DNA from: Ulva prolifera
Taxonomy: Eukaryota > Chlorophyta > Ulvophyceae > Ulvales > Ulvaceae
NCBI GenBank assembly: GCA_023078555.1
Contig: CM041202.1
Span: 4,946,522-5,010,521, forward strand
Direction: 5' to 3'
Length of the DNA stretch: 64,000 bases
The notes under the pieces were generated by a model, which saw nothing but the letters and a program-made list of their open reading frames with translations, had not been told where the DNA came from and made no database searches. Position numbers and translations under genes: made by a program. Positions 41,945-50,614 of the stretch are shown in pieces. Every line of letters begins with the position of its first letter. Position 1 is the stretch's first letter.

Positions 41945-42304
41945 ATTTGCTAGACACACAACTTCACGCTTGGCGACAAAACAGGTTCACTGTGCTAATT
42001 GTTGGCATAGAGACACATCAGCTGATGTGACCTAGCTGCAGCATGTCCCTTACATGTACTTCGGTGCTGATGTTCAAACACGTGCCGTGTGTCACCCCGC
42101 TACAGCGCGCTGCACCGCTGGTGCAGCAGGTCGCGCGCTCTGCGCACGCTCCTTCGTCATGTGTAACGCTCAGCTGTTACGCCGAGTCTCCGAAAATTTT
42201 TAAACAGCTGTAACGCATAACGGTGGACGAATTGTCGTGCCCCAGATATATTTTGTACACAATAACGCTGGCCTCGATGTCGATGGGTTTAATTTAGTAC
42301 GGTA

Positions 42305-43199
42305 ATGCTGGATAGGTCCGAATCTCTGGATATCCGGACAGGGCGTCCTACCTGCGATCTGTGTGTAGCATGGGATAGTGGCTCAAACTGAATTATACAC
42401 GAGATATCAAAGCTTCACTGCCTGATCCTGATTGATCGTCACTCTCGTAGAATGTTTGATATCGGCATGGGGCGCATGAGTATCTTGATTCCTGTGACAG
42501 GCCTGACAGGCCCTTGTGATGGAGCATGATCCGGAGCTTTGCAGTCCACCTGCTAGGTGTGTACTTCTCAACGAAGACGTCAGCGTAGGTATGCTTAGGT
42601 CATCTTTTGCGTAGTGTCACTGGAGACGTGTTGAGTTACTCTGGCATGCTGTGATCATGCCTCGCCATTGTACACTAATGAATCATTTCAATAGAGCGGT
42701 GGATGCTGGATACACGGTGGATACATCATTGATGCGCATTTGCGGTATCATTAGAATGACATGCTGTGAAATAAGGTGTAGATGTGACGGTGCATTACAA
42801 AACATGGGCATTCCCCATTGCACATAAAATTGAGGCAGGGTCCTTCAACACGCAATATTCAACACGCAATATTCAACACGCAATATTCAACACGCAATAT
42901 TCAACACGCAATATGCTGCCAATCAATGCTGACATGTCGCCTGACCAGTGCGTGAGCGCCCCGCCATGCCGGCCCGATCAGCTAGCGCGCCGTTGAATAG
43001 TGCCTCACTTACCGAACGCTACCCACAAATGTGACAGAAGCAATATGGTATAACCCGGTGAGTATCATAGCATATTTTGAGTGTGCTACGTGTTCTCGAT
43101 GCAATGGCACACGTTTGGGCATGAGCGACCCTCGTTTGGGGAAAAGCGCGGAAATTCGACAAAACCCGGGGTGCGATGGGGAGACTCCCCAACAGCGAG
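42305..43199. other. Unassigned region with a minisatellite
   Basis: No gene recognised. The part up to 42840 has no long frame of note. A short tandem repeat lies at 42845-42912. Bases 42960-43200 are mixed sequence bordering the dispersed repeat. Confidence 0.5.
42845..42912 (+). repeat. 14-bp minisatellite, about five units
   Basis: The unit TTCAACACGCAATA is repeated nearly perfectly about five times. The copies look identical, so the array is young or homogenised. Confidence 0.95.
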
Positions 43200-43322
43200 A
43201 TGATACACTACGAATGCCCATTCAACATAGACAATAGCCAAAGTCTTCCCCAAGCGGCCAAAATCGCAGCCGATCTTGCGCGCCGTAGGTGGGCCCACCA
43301 TGTAGCGGGAGTGGTTGACCCC
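43200..43322 (-). repeat. Dispersed 125-bp repeat, copy 2
   Basis: Inverted match to 27913-28040 with a few differences. The flanking sequences differ, so the shared unit is bounded by GGGGGTCAACC on one side and TCATCTC on the other. Confidence 0.85.
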
Positions 43323-43692
43323 CTTGAAAACCCGAGATAACTAAAAAGTGACGGGACTCTGTTATCTTGCTCATGCATCATATCAGGGACAACCAGGACA
43401 GGACTGATTGGCGATGATGCGAACAAGCACGTGGCATACGCGAGAAACAGGCGGCCTAGCCAGTCCCTGAATCTTCCTAGGGCGTCCGACTCCCCTTAGT
43501 TCACCGTAAACCCGACATTGTGCGCGTCGGCTAATGGCAGTTACTCGTGATCCTAAAGGCGAGCAAGTGCCAAAACTATAACGTAAAGGTCCACGCGGCA
43601 AAAGAGCCAGGCGGGCCTCAGAGAACTTGTGCCTAGTCACATCCTCCGAGGCCCCCGGCACGGGACAATACAAATCTGGTTCTGTAGCTCAC
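43323..43692. other. Unassigned spacer
   Basis: A 96-codon minus-strand frame (43383-43673, containing LALLPRGPLRYSFGTCSPLG) lies just beyond the stop of the second gag-like frame. It could be a decayed continuation of that element but shows no motif. Confidence 0.4.
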
Positions 43693-44034
43693 CTATTCGA
43701 GAGGCGGCCACTTCACATTCTTGACATACTTCTCGACCTGAAGGAGGTCATAGAAGCAACTCATGGCCGGGTGGGCCGCCGCCAGTAGGGGAATGATCTC
43801 CGCGGGGAGCTTGTTTGCCGCCTTGACTTCTTCGAGGCCGACCATCAGAGCTGACAATGGGTTGTAGCACTTGCGGTTACGCATGACAAAGAAGCTGTAC
43901 CGAATGGAGTTCAGCATGGTCCCTTTCCACGCAGACATCGATTCTTCTATGTTACCTGCCAGACAGGGGGGAACAGAATCCGGGAGCGGTGCCGGATCCT
44001 CCGGCAATGCGAACTCCGGCTCGCCGCCGATCAT
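43693..44034 (-). CDS. Second unrecognised ORF of the LTR-D element
   Basis: 113 codons, MIGGEPEFALPEDPAPLPDS...SAWKGTMLNSIRYSFFVMRN...LQVEKYVKNVKWPPLE. Its ATG overlaps the stop of the preceding frame (ATGA). It is probably helical in its second half. It could be the second half of a Gag separated by a frameshift, or a separate small protein. No family is recognised. Confidence 0.5.
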   Translation of the reverse strand: MIGGEPEFALPEDPAPLPDSVPPCLAGNIEESMSAWKGTMLNSIRYSFFVMRNRKCYNPLSALMVGLEEVKAANKLPAEIIPLLAAAHPAMSCFYDLLQVEKYVKNVKWPPLE

Positions 44035-44426
44035 GGCATACGGAAGATGCTGGTTTGTCTGTGATACGCGTGCTTGATGTTCTGAATGATGCGGCGCCCG
44101 TTACCGAACAGGTTCCGGTAGATGATGTGCTCGATAGGGGACTTCGGACCTCGCCGCTGCCGAAAACGCTGCGGATGGTCCTCGAACTCGTCTTCATCGA
44201 CGTGCGGGGTGCAGCTGCTACGCTTGGGCCTCCTGTTCACCGGTGGCTCTACAGCTGCTGCGGCTGCCGGCTGCTGCCGCGCCAGAAGCTGAGTCAAAGT
44301 GTCGAGCATATCATTGGCCGTAGCATTGGCCGCAGGCGACGGAATAAGCGCTTGATTATTAGCACATGGCTGAGGCTGAGGGTCAGCGGAAGGGGCATCT
44401 GAACCGTCCACATTCATATTACTCAT
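44031..44426 (-). CDS. First unrecognised (gag-like) ORF after LTR D
   Basis: About 131 codons from ATG 44424-44426, starting MSNMNVDGSDAPSADPQP. A proline/alanine-rich segment (LTQLLARQQPAAAAAVEPP) is followed by a basic stretch (RRPKRSS, RFRQRRGPK) and IEHIIYRNLFGNGRRIIQNI. It lies a few bases after the primer-binding site, which is where Gag would start. It does not resemble GyI gag although the LTRs are the same family. It ends in an ATGA overlap with the next frame. Confidence 0.55.
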   Translation of the reverse strand: MSNMNVDGSDAPSADPQPQPCANNQALIPSPAANATANDMLDTLTQLLARQQPAAAAAVEPPVNRRPKRSSCTPHVDEDEFEDHPQRFRQRRGPKSPIEHIIYRNLFGNGRRIIQNIKHAYHRQTSIFRMP

Positions 44427-44434
44427 CGATACCA
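44425..44434 (-). other. Primer-binding site next to LTR D
   Basis: TGGTATCGAT on the minus strand, two bases inside the LTR. It shares TGGTATCG with the CopA and CopB sites. The ATG of the gag-like frame overlaps its end. Confidence 0.7.
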
Positions 44435-44543
44435 ATTGATATGTAAATTGGAGCAGTTAGGCTCAGAGGGACACGGTTCAGTGGCAGTGGAAAAGAAAGA
44501 GAAGAGATTTACAAGTAAAGTCCGAAGCTGTTGGACAGTACAT

Positions 44544-44554
44544 GAGTATTTATA
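44544..44554 (-). promoter_or_regulatory. TATA box in LTR D
   Basis: TATAAATACTC on the minus strand, about 110 bp before the LTR's inner end, kept in the copy at 22283-22292. Location fits the start of transcription of an LTR element. Confidence 0.5.
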
Positions 44555-44663
44555 GACTCCAGAGTGGGGCCTATGTTCAATACAAAAATATACCGGTCAC
44601 CACAACTCCCGTATCCCTTGATACCTCAATAGGTCCTAATCTCACTAAGTCAAGGACGGAATA

Positions 44664-45296
44664 CCGTACTAAATTAAACCCATCGACACGTAACGCATAA
44701 CGCAGGCCTGCAGTGGCGTTGAAACACCTCGCTGTAACGGATAACGGTGGCCAGATTGGCCGTATCTCCAGGAATATTTCGTACACCCGTAACGCTTAGG
44801 GCACCTAACGCCACGTACTGCATGTCGCAGCTCACCGTCTAGCACGTTTACAACAACTCCTAACAACAATGCACAATTTGCTCATTCAATCATCCTCTTC
44901 ATAGAACTGCGTCTGTAATGTGTCATCATCAGCCAGCCCCTGGTCTAGGTCATCTGTTTTGCGAACGATGAACGCTTCCAAGCCCTGTGTGTGCCCGCGC
45001 TTATCGTGCAAATGCTGAGCGACATCATCTTGCTCCTCACTACGACTCTGCTGGCCATCGTCGCTAGGCAGACTCGATTCGATGCTGCACTGACTATCGC
45101 CAATCTCATACACTCCAGCATAAACATCTGGATCATAGTTGACGCCTTTGTCATGTGTAACGCTCAGCTCTTACGCCGAGTCTCCAAAAAATTTTAAACA
45201 GCTATAACGCATAACGGTGGCCAAATTGTCGTGCCCCATATATACTTTGTACACAATAGCGCTGGCCTCGATGTCGATGGGTTTAATTTAGTACGG
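44664..45296 (-). mobile_element. TIR-C copy 2, TA-duplicating TIR element
   Basis: 633 bp with ends CCGTACTAAATTAAACCCAT and complement. TA flanks both sides. The uninterrupted LTR at 22175-22409 shows the empty site (CGGAATAACATAAC), proving a TA duplication. Internal parts share direct motifs around ATAACGGTGGCC in both halves. It lacks the first part of the acidic frame found in copy 1 but keeps a different 3' part of that frame. Confidence 0.95.
44886..45142 (-). pseudogene. TIR-C acidic ORF, copy 2
   Basis: The frame NYDPDVYAGVYEIGDSQCSI...EEQDDVAQHLHDKRG continues past the break seen in copy 1 as HTQGLEAFIVRKTDDLDQGL and ends FYEEDD-stop. Its N-terminal part is deleted. Together the copies outline an acidic protein of roughly 130 residues with no recognised domain. 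Confidence 0.5.
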
Positions 45297-45306
45297 TAAC
45301 ATAACA

Positions 45307-46559
45307 CGCGTCATGCTATGCCGTAGGTCAGCATGCGTACATGACTGGTTTCCCTCAGTCTTTATCACTCGTCTCACAGGTGCATGCAGCGCTCACTGTG
45401 GACTCAGAACACTCAATTAGTAGGGTGCAGCCGCAGCAACAGCTAGCTACTGCACCTCTCGGTTAACTATATCAAAAAGCATGACTTATTCACGCAGCAC
45501 GCAGAGCCCAGAGAGCTCTGTGCTGCCACACAATCATAATCACAGTGGCGCTAATGACTGAGCGAATCGATCTCAGAACAGAGGCGCGCTTAATAATGCA
45601 CATGAATATAGCTTAAAGCTCTTTGATTAGGTACTTAGATCCCTACTTGCGTGCTAGGCAACTAAGCCGCGGTCTGTGAACTTCTCAAGTTCACGTGCTC
45701 TCATTTCACTTCCCCACTTACACTGACGGCACGAGGGCGCAAGGACGCCTCGAGATGACGAGGCCAAGCGTCAGCCCAACGTCGAGTACTGGACACGACA
45801 TAACAGACAAGTACATGTAGCTACATGTCTATAGTGAAGAGACAAACAGCATATCATCGTTTGTTGCTGATTCTGCATAAACTCTATAGATCTAGCTTAA
45901 TAATTATAAGAATCACACCCACCCACCACCCGGTAGCAGAGGAACAAAAGCTGCTGGAGCACATCTCGAAGAAGGGAGGAACGCATGAACTTTTCCGGCA
46001 TTTTCCGGCATTCATCATCTTTTCCGGCATGCCCGTTATACTCCGACTTAAGGATATCAGGACTCGTAGATCACGGATCTCAATATTAATTGTCCGGCAT
46101 GCATGGCACGACTGAGCACAGACTCCGCGCACTCAGCGTTTGCAGTCGTACACATACCCTTATAATATATCAGTAACCGTTATACACCACAACTCATTCA
46201 TACTCCCGCAAATGATCGGGATATCATTGAGGTGCTCGCATTCTGTGCGGCATCTTGGCGAGGCCAACCATATTGGGGGGTAGTCTTGGTCGCATACACA
46301 TTATTTATACTGCGCGCTTGCTGGGTCCGATACAGTTGTTACTGGTCGGATGGGGCGCAACCATTTAAGCACTCTGTTCTGATATTGACTATAACGTATT
46401 CTTAACCATGACTCTCTTGTTACTATTTCTATAGAGATATGGCTCCGGCACGGGAACCGATGTGAGTACTATAGTACTCACATCGGTCCCCGCGCCGGGG
46501 CGCCATATCCCGTCAACTTCCCAGCATCAAGCACATCGAGGTCCGCTCACTAACCACGG
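45307..46559. other. Unassigned region with LTR-like traces
   Basis: No gene recognised. Bases 46240-46370 (GGCGAGGCCA, ATTATTTATACTGCGCGCTTGC, GGTCGGATGGGGCG-like) resemble the last third of LTR F (about 6900-7030), so part of this is probably an old related LTR. A TTTTCCGGCAT motif is repeated at 45988-46030. A strong palindrome lies at 46437-46508. Confidence 0.5.
46437..46508. repeat. Long imperfect palindrome
   Basis: A perfect 32-bp palindrome at 46456-46487 centred on GTACTATAGTAC extends with a few mismatches and a small offset to ATATGGC/GCCATAT at the ends. Arms of about 35 bp with almost no loop would fold into a strong hairpin. Confidence 0.9.
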
Positions 46560-46862
46560 TGTTGTGAGACGTACATATCACACTGGCACTCAGAAAATAT
46601 TAGCCAAACACGTGTGATGTCACTCGCTGACGCGGATGCATGCATGCTCGCTGACGCGACCCTTGCATGTCCAAGTACAACCCACAATACACACTCCAAA
46701 CGCGTGTAAGACGAATACATGAAGTTCGGGCAACACCGTTCACCACAATATGTCTGGTCGCAACTCGAACACTGCACCATGCTCGAAGCATGCAGTGCAA
46801 CATTGAGCTGCGACATGGACAGCCACGAGCTTAACGCGTCTACATCCACCTCAGCGGCTGTG
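46560..46862 (+). repeat. LTR-like segment related to LTR F and 17354
   Basis: Starts TGTTGTGAGACG after CACGG and is similar for about 300 bp to 17354-17668 (both contain GCGGATGCATGCA and TTGCATGTCCAA-like stretches). No clear right end or duplication is found. Confidence 0.5.
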
Positions 46863-46962
46863 CCAATTCGTTAGTGTTCCGAGCCTAGGCCCCCCCAGGA
46901 GAATCGCTTTTTAACATAGACACCGTTGCCGGCCGCCGCCACCGATCACCAGGAGGGTTACA

Positions 46963-47157
46963 AAGACTTGACAGCAGCTATTCGTGCGGTCATCTGTGTC
47001 AAAGCTTTCGCAATCAATGTTTCCATCAAGCGCGCGGCAGGCACATCATCTGAACGCTTGACGGGCATATCGAAGCCTATCAAAAGCATCAGCCTTCCAG
47101 CCCGCGACACGGCGCTCATCTGTTGCAATCGGTTGCGTCGAGCTTGGCTGCTTGGTG
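46963..47157 (-). CDS. Short open fragment, unrecognised
   Basis: About 65 codons up to the LTR edge, ending MPVKRSDDVPAARLMETLIA...TARIAAVKSL-stop. It looks like the C-terminal helix-rich end of a protein whose upstream part is cut by the LTR at 47158. It may belong to a Gag-like or other element protein. No family is identified. Confidence 0.25.
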
Positions 47158-47505
47158 TGTCAGAAACGCTATCTTCGTCAGGTCAGACGCGTAGTCTTAG
47201 TACAGGTTAGGACAGGCCAGCGTTCCATACCTGCTGCGGACAGAGGTAGAACCGAGGAATGCTAGGGAGAGATTGGATACTGCTAGTACCGTGAAACAGT
47301 GAAAAGAATGGTTACAGCTCTCTGTGTGCACAGTCATATATGCACACTGAATAGTCAAGATTACGGCGGGAGATCCTCGCAGGATCTCCCTCACTACTCC
47401 GGGACAATCCTACTGGCGGCTTACCCCTGCACCTGATCCGCAGACCGATCGTGCATGGGTGCACCTGTCACCACGCTGCTGCCCGCAGGCGCATGCATTG
47501 TGACA
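47158..47505 (-). repeat. Family-A copia LTR at a rearranged junction
   Basis: 348 bp, plus-strand ends TGTCAGAAACGC and ATTGTGACA. Flanks do not match (TGGTG on the left, TGCGG on the right). GyI-type gag sits on the right only and different sequence on the left. It therefore looks like an LTR at a recombination or deletion junction, not a simple solo insertion. Confidence 0.9.
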
Positions 47506-47863
47506 TGCGGAAGACTGATGTGGGAATACAGTCTTGCGCAATGACACAAGACGTCGGCTCCAACTGTCTTGACCGGAAAAGTACTCGTGCGCATCACAAT
47601 AGGACGTAATGTCCTCCAGGATTGCATCTGCAAAAGGAATTTCGTACTGCGAACCTTTAAACCGGGGCAGTGAGATGGCGTCCTTCAGAGGAGCCACTGC
47701 GCGGTTGGCGTACGCAGGCCGCAGGCTGGCGACATAGCGAGCGTCGCCCGGGCTTGTCGAATCGAACCCCTGAAGTACCCCTCTGCCGATTCCCTGTGGC
47801 GCCACAAATTCCGGAATATCCGGTTCGTTAACAGCGTCATGAATAGGTACTACATTGACGTCA
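47506..47863 (-). pseudogene. GyI-family gag fragment
   Basis: Encodes IGRGVLQGFDSTSPGDARYV, SLPRFKGSQYEIPFADAILE and DITSYCDAHEYFSGQDSWSR, the N-terminal third of Gag as in GyI. It reads straight through the point where GyI gag (near 27290) has extra bases. It is cut on the left by the LTR at 47505 and on the right by GyII at 47864. Its upstream continuation should lie after 63970. Confidence 0.88.
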
Positions 47864-49604
47864 TGTGGAGAGAGGTGGAAGCCTCCGGGGTGCTGACGAG
47901 CACCTGGATCTAACTTCGTGTATATGATCGGGCCTTACCTCGTAGTGCGAAGACTATGATCGACTATGGGATACGACAGGTTGTAACAGGATGTGTGAAA
48001 GACAACAATGTGTTACAGCAGAATGGAAATAGGTTTCCCCAATTCGAATTCTGAAACCAGAAGGACGAATCGCAGCAAGTGCACGGTATAAATATCGTTT
48101 GGAATGCACCCAGGACCCTGCTAAGGCTGGCCACGCTAAAGTGCTACATAAAAGTGGAGCACATTGAATGGAATCCCTAATAATCACGGGATATCTAACA
48201 TGATTGGCTGACAAGCGCTGGACACCGGACTCGGTGCCAGCGTTATGGTGTGACGAGTATGATTGTGCTCACTGACATATGCATGTAACTTCCGGTGCGA
48301 TAACAGCGCGTCTCGGAGTATAACGTGCATGTCGGAGTTTACCCCCAGATGTGACTTTATGACAATTTCGTGTAGTACTCTAGCGTGGCCACCGTGTAGC
48401 GGGTTCGGGGCTCAGGTGACTTAGTGCCTCCGAATGGCCTGTGCACAGTTGACTGTGTGCATGCTGAGTATGACTGATGACGTGTGACTATAAATGTGGA
48501 CAGGCAAAATTCAAGCAAACCATCGAGATAAGAATTCGAGCTAGAGCAGATGCTCAGCCTTTTATATGCTTCGCCCATTCTAACAGCATTCAGTGACGAT
48601 GTTGAGGTTGTGCTGTGATGCTCATGGCCTGTGGACTCACAAATGCGTGCAATGGGTGTCCGGCCCGAATTTACAGCACGCATGAATGGCATCACATACT
48701 AGATATGTAGCAGCTCGGTGCTCGCAGCCCGGAATTGCCCAGCCTTTTGACAAATTGTCACACCTGCTCCTGTCTCTCCACTGTGATGCAGGTTCGTCTA
48801 CTCGTGCAAGAATCACAGTAACACCGACATCGACAATCACAGCACTCAGCAATATTTTCACACAGTCAAGCGAGGCACTGCAGCGGCCGTGATCGCATCA
48901 GAATGCAGCAACACGCTATTCCTGCTATGTGCTGAAAGGGTGGCTACAGCCCACCATCTCATGCTCTACAAAGTGCTGTGAAATCGGGGGCCCGTTTTGC
49001 ACTTCACTGTTCGTCCGCACCAGCCATCGCTGCGGATCAGGCCCTCGCAATTTTCACGCGGTGTTTACAAGTTCTCCCCTGCTCTGTGGTGGCTGGGGGT
49101 GCGCTGTGCACGTCTGCTGGCTGCTCTGCTGCTCACTTGCCGCATGCTATGGGATCTCGATGGTTAGCTTCCATTTTGCCCGTGGAATAATGCATGTCCC
49201 ACGACCAGTGACATAGCTAACTATTGATATGTTGTTTCGTTTGATGTGATCTAAGTTGTGTTCGTGCGCACGTATAAATACACGATGATCTCAGTGCTTA
49301 ATAATGAGATATATTAAGATGTTAGTGAAGAGCGATATGACTGGTGCGCAACGCCCTCGTAGCCACATGGTGAGCATTGTGCGACTGATGCCCATGACGT
49401 TAAAAAGGCCAAATAATGTATCGCTGTCCGGGTATTCGATAACGCGAAATGACGAATGATTGTAATCTGATGACTATGTGATGATGCAATATCCGGACTG
49501 TGTTATATTATTTGGTCATGTACGTGCTTGAGAGCACCTGGAGGTCATGATGCATGTGTGCATCTACCAGCCTGCGCCGGAGGTGAGATGGACATCTCAC
49601 AACA
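47864..49604 (-). repeat. 3' LTR of GyII (family E)
   Basis: Plus-strand ends TGTGGAGAGAGG and CTCACAACA; 1741 bp including the insertion at 48501-49186. It matches 62909-63965 along its length, weakly near the left end and strongly over 49187-49604. A TATA-like GGTATAAATA lies near 48078. Confidence 0.9.
48501..49181 (+). mobile_element. 681-bp TIR insertion in the GyII 3' LTR
   Basis: Absent from the partner LTR, which reads ATGTGGAATAATGC at the same point (about 63540). Ends are CAGGCAAAAT and ATTTTGCCC(G), nearly perfect short inverted repeats. GTGGA (or TGGA) is duplicated on both sides. The short CAGG-type ends and 4-5 bp duplication do not fit a family I can name with confidence. No transposase is seen. 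Confidence 0.85.
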
Positions 49605-49617
49605 CCTCCCCCCTTGA
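49605..49617 (-). other. GyII polypurine tract
   Basis: On the minus strand TCAAGGGGGGAGG runs directly into the LTR start TGTTGTGAGATG. This fixes the orientation and the inner LTR edge. Confidence 0.85.
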
Positions 49618-49955
49618 CAGAGGAGCGATGCCGGCGAGCGACAGAATATGCAAAGGCTGGTGAAAAGACAGGTGGACCCAATGCAGTCTCACAACATGCA
49701 TCATACCCTTGCTCTTGTGAACATCGCAATCAGCATATGCAGGTGAAGGTATATTCAGGTATAAGGCAGGTATGTGGTCAGAGTGTTCAAGCAAGCTGAT
49801 GTGCATGGCACTGACTCTTGGATGGCCCACGGTGTGGGGGCGACGCTGGGCCTTGTAACAGGTGCCAGGCCGCGACTGCCAGCAATGAGGTTGCAGCGGC
49901 TAAAAAAAAGAAAAAAAAAGAAAAAATCTGATCGTAATTATATATAAAAAAAAGG

Positions 49956-50357
49956 TTATGAATGATAAAACTCGCAGATGAGGTCATCCATATATGTACC
50001 TATGACCCTGCCCTTGCTAGACAGAGCACAGTTGGTGAGGTTTGTGAACATGAGAGCGCGGCGATTAGATGCTGCGGTGACTGCTTCGTCAGCTTCGATT
50101 AGCAGTGCTAGCTGCTCTCTGAAGTCGTTGATGCTGATGCCGAACATTGGCATCTGCCCAATGTCTTGTAATAACTTCTTGACTTGTGTCAACAGGTGAA
50201 TATGCCTGGTGTCGCTTAAGTGCTGACCATCTTCGAATGACGGGTCATGACGGGAGGGATGATACTGCATAATAATGACGTAGGCAGAATTGACAGAATC
50301 CATGCATTGTTGTGCATAAGGGATATGACTGCGCAACCTCATCATGTGGCGTATCAC
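49956..50357 (-). CDS. Unrecognised GyII ORF between integrase and 3' LTR
   Basis: 133 codons starting MIRHMMRLRSHIPYAQQCMD. It reads as a compact helical protein (LLTQVKKLLQDIGQMPMFGI, FREQLALLIEADEAVTAASN) ending IGTYMDDLICEFYHS. It is the longest undamaged frame in the 1.5 kb between integrase and polypurine tract. In LTR elements this is where env-like or accessory genes sit, but no signal peptide or membrane segment is visible. An A-rich tract (49899-49955) follows it. Confidence 0.45.
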   Translation of the reverse strand: MIRHMMRLRSHIPYAQQCMDSVNSAYVIIMQYHPSRHDPSFEDGQHLSDTRHIHLLTQVKKLLQDIGQMPMFGISINDFREQLALLIEADEAVTAASNRRALMFTNLTNCALSSKGRVIGTYMDDLICEFYHS

Positions 50358-50385
50358 CCTGCGCCTGAGTGGGTGACATTATGAG

Positions 50386-50595
50386 TCATGCAACGGGCAA
50401 AAATAAATGAAAAGCCAGCTGCAGCCTTGCGAGACGAACGCGTGAGGAATAGGCGAGACGAACACGTGAGGAATAGGCTGAGTATCCAATAAGTGCCTGG
50501 ATATCAATATATTCGGTGTTGTTATGCATCCACCTGGGACCAAACAATATGTCTGGCGGAGCGGGCAGGGCAAGGTCGATGTCACCCTGCGTCAT
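50386..50595 (-). CDS. Unrecognised short GyII ORF with duplicated motif
   Basis: 69 codons starting MTQGDIDLALPAPPDILFGP. It contains a tandem duplication YSSRVRLAYSSRVRLA from a 21-bp direct repeat (about 50431-50478). It may be the middle part of one longer downstream protein broken by frameshifts. Confidence 0.3.
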   Translation of the reverse strand: MTQGDIDLALPAPPDILFGPRWMHNNTEYIDIQALIGYSAYSSRVRLAYSSRVRLARLQLAFHLFLPVA

Positions 50596-50614
50596 CCCCG
50601 ACTCCTATCGACCA

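Larger units (their letters stand above)
28353..42302 (-). mobile_element. TA-duplicating TIR element (TIR-C copy 1), split by CopB
   Basis: Ends are CCGTACTAAATTAAACCCAT (28353 rightward) and its complement ending at 42302. TA occurs on both outer sides (28351-28352 and 42303-42304). Removing CopB leaves about 0.8 kb. A second, internally deleted copy at 44664-45296 confirms both ends. TA duplication suggests the Tc1/mariner group or another TA-targeting family. It encodes a short acidic frame but no visible transposase core. Confidence 0.92.
44437..45306 (-). repeat. LTR D, 5' copy, interrupted by TIR-C copy 2
   Basis: About 235 bp of LTR matching 22175-22409 almost base for base. It is split near its outer end by TIR-C (44664-45296) with TA duplicated. 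After the insertion the last bases ACATAACA complete the LTR. Its inner side leads to a primer-binding site, so this copy is a 5' LTR on the minus strand. Confidence 0.9.

Noticed and set aside
46555..47110. A complete solo LTR from 46560 with TSD CACGG
   Set aside because: CACGG recurs at 47107, but the preceding bases do not form a CA end and similarity to related LTRs stops near 46862.
46926..47210. 94-codon plus-strand frame as a gene
   Set aside because: It crosses the LTR boundary at 47158 and lies opposite another frame. Composition suggests chance.
49899..49955. A-rich tract as the polyA tail of a retroelement
   Set aside because: It is interrupted by G and other bases, lies inside GyII next to its 3' LTR, and has neither LINE sequence nor target duplication beside it.
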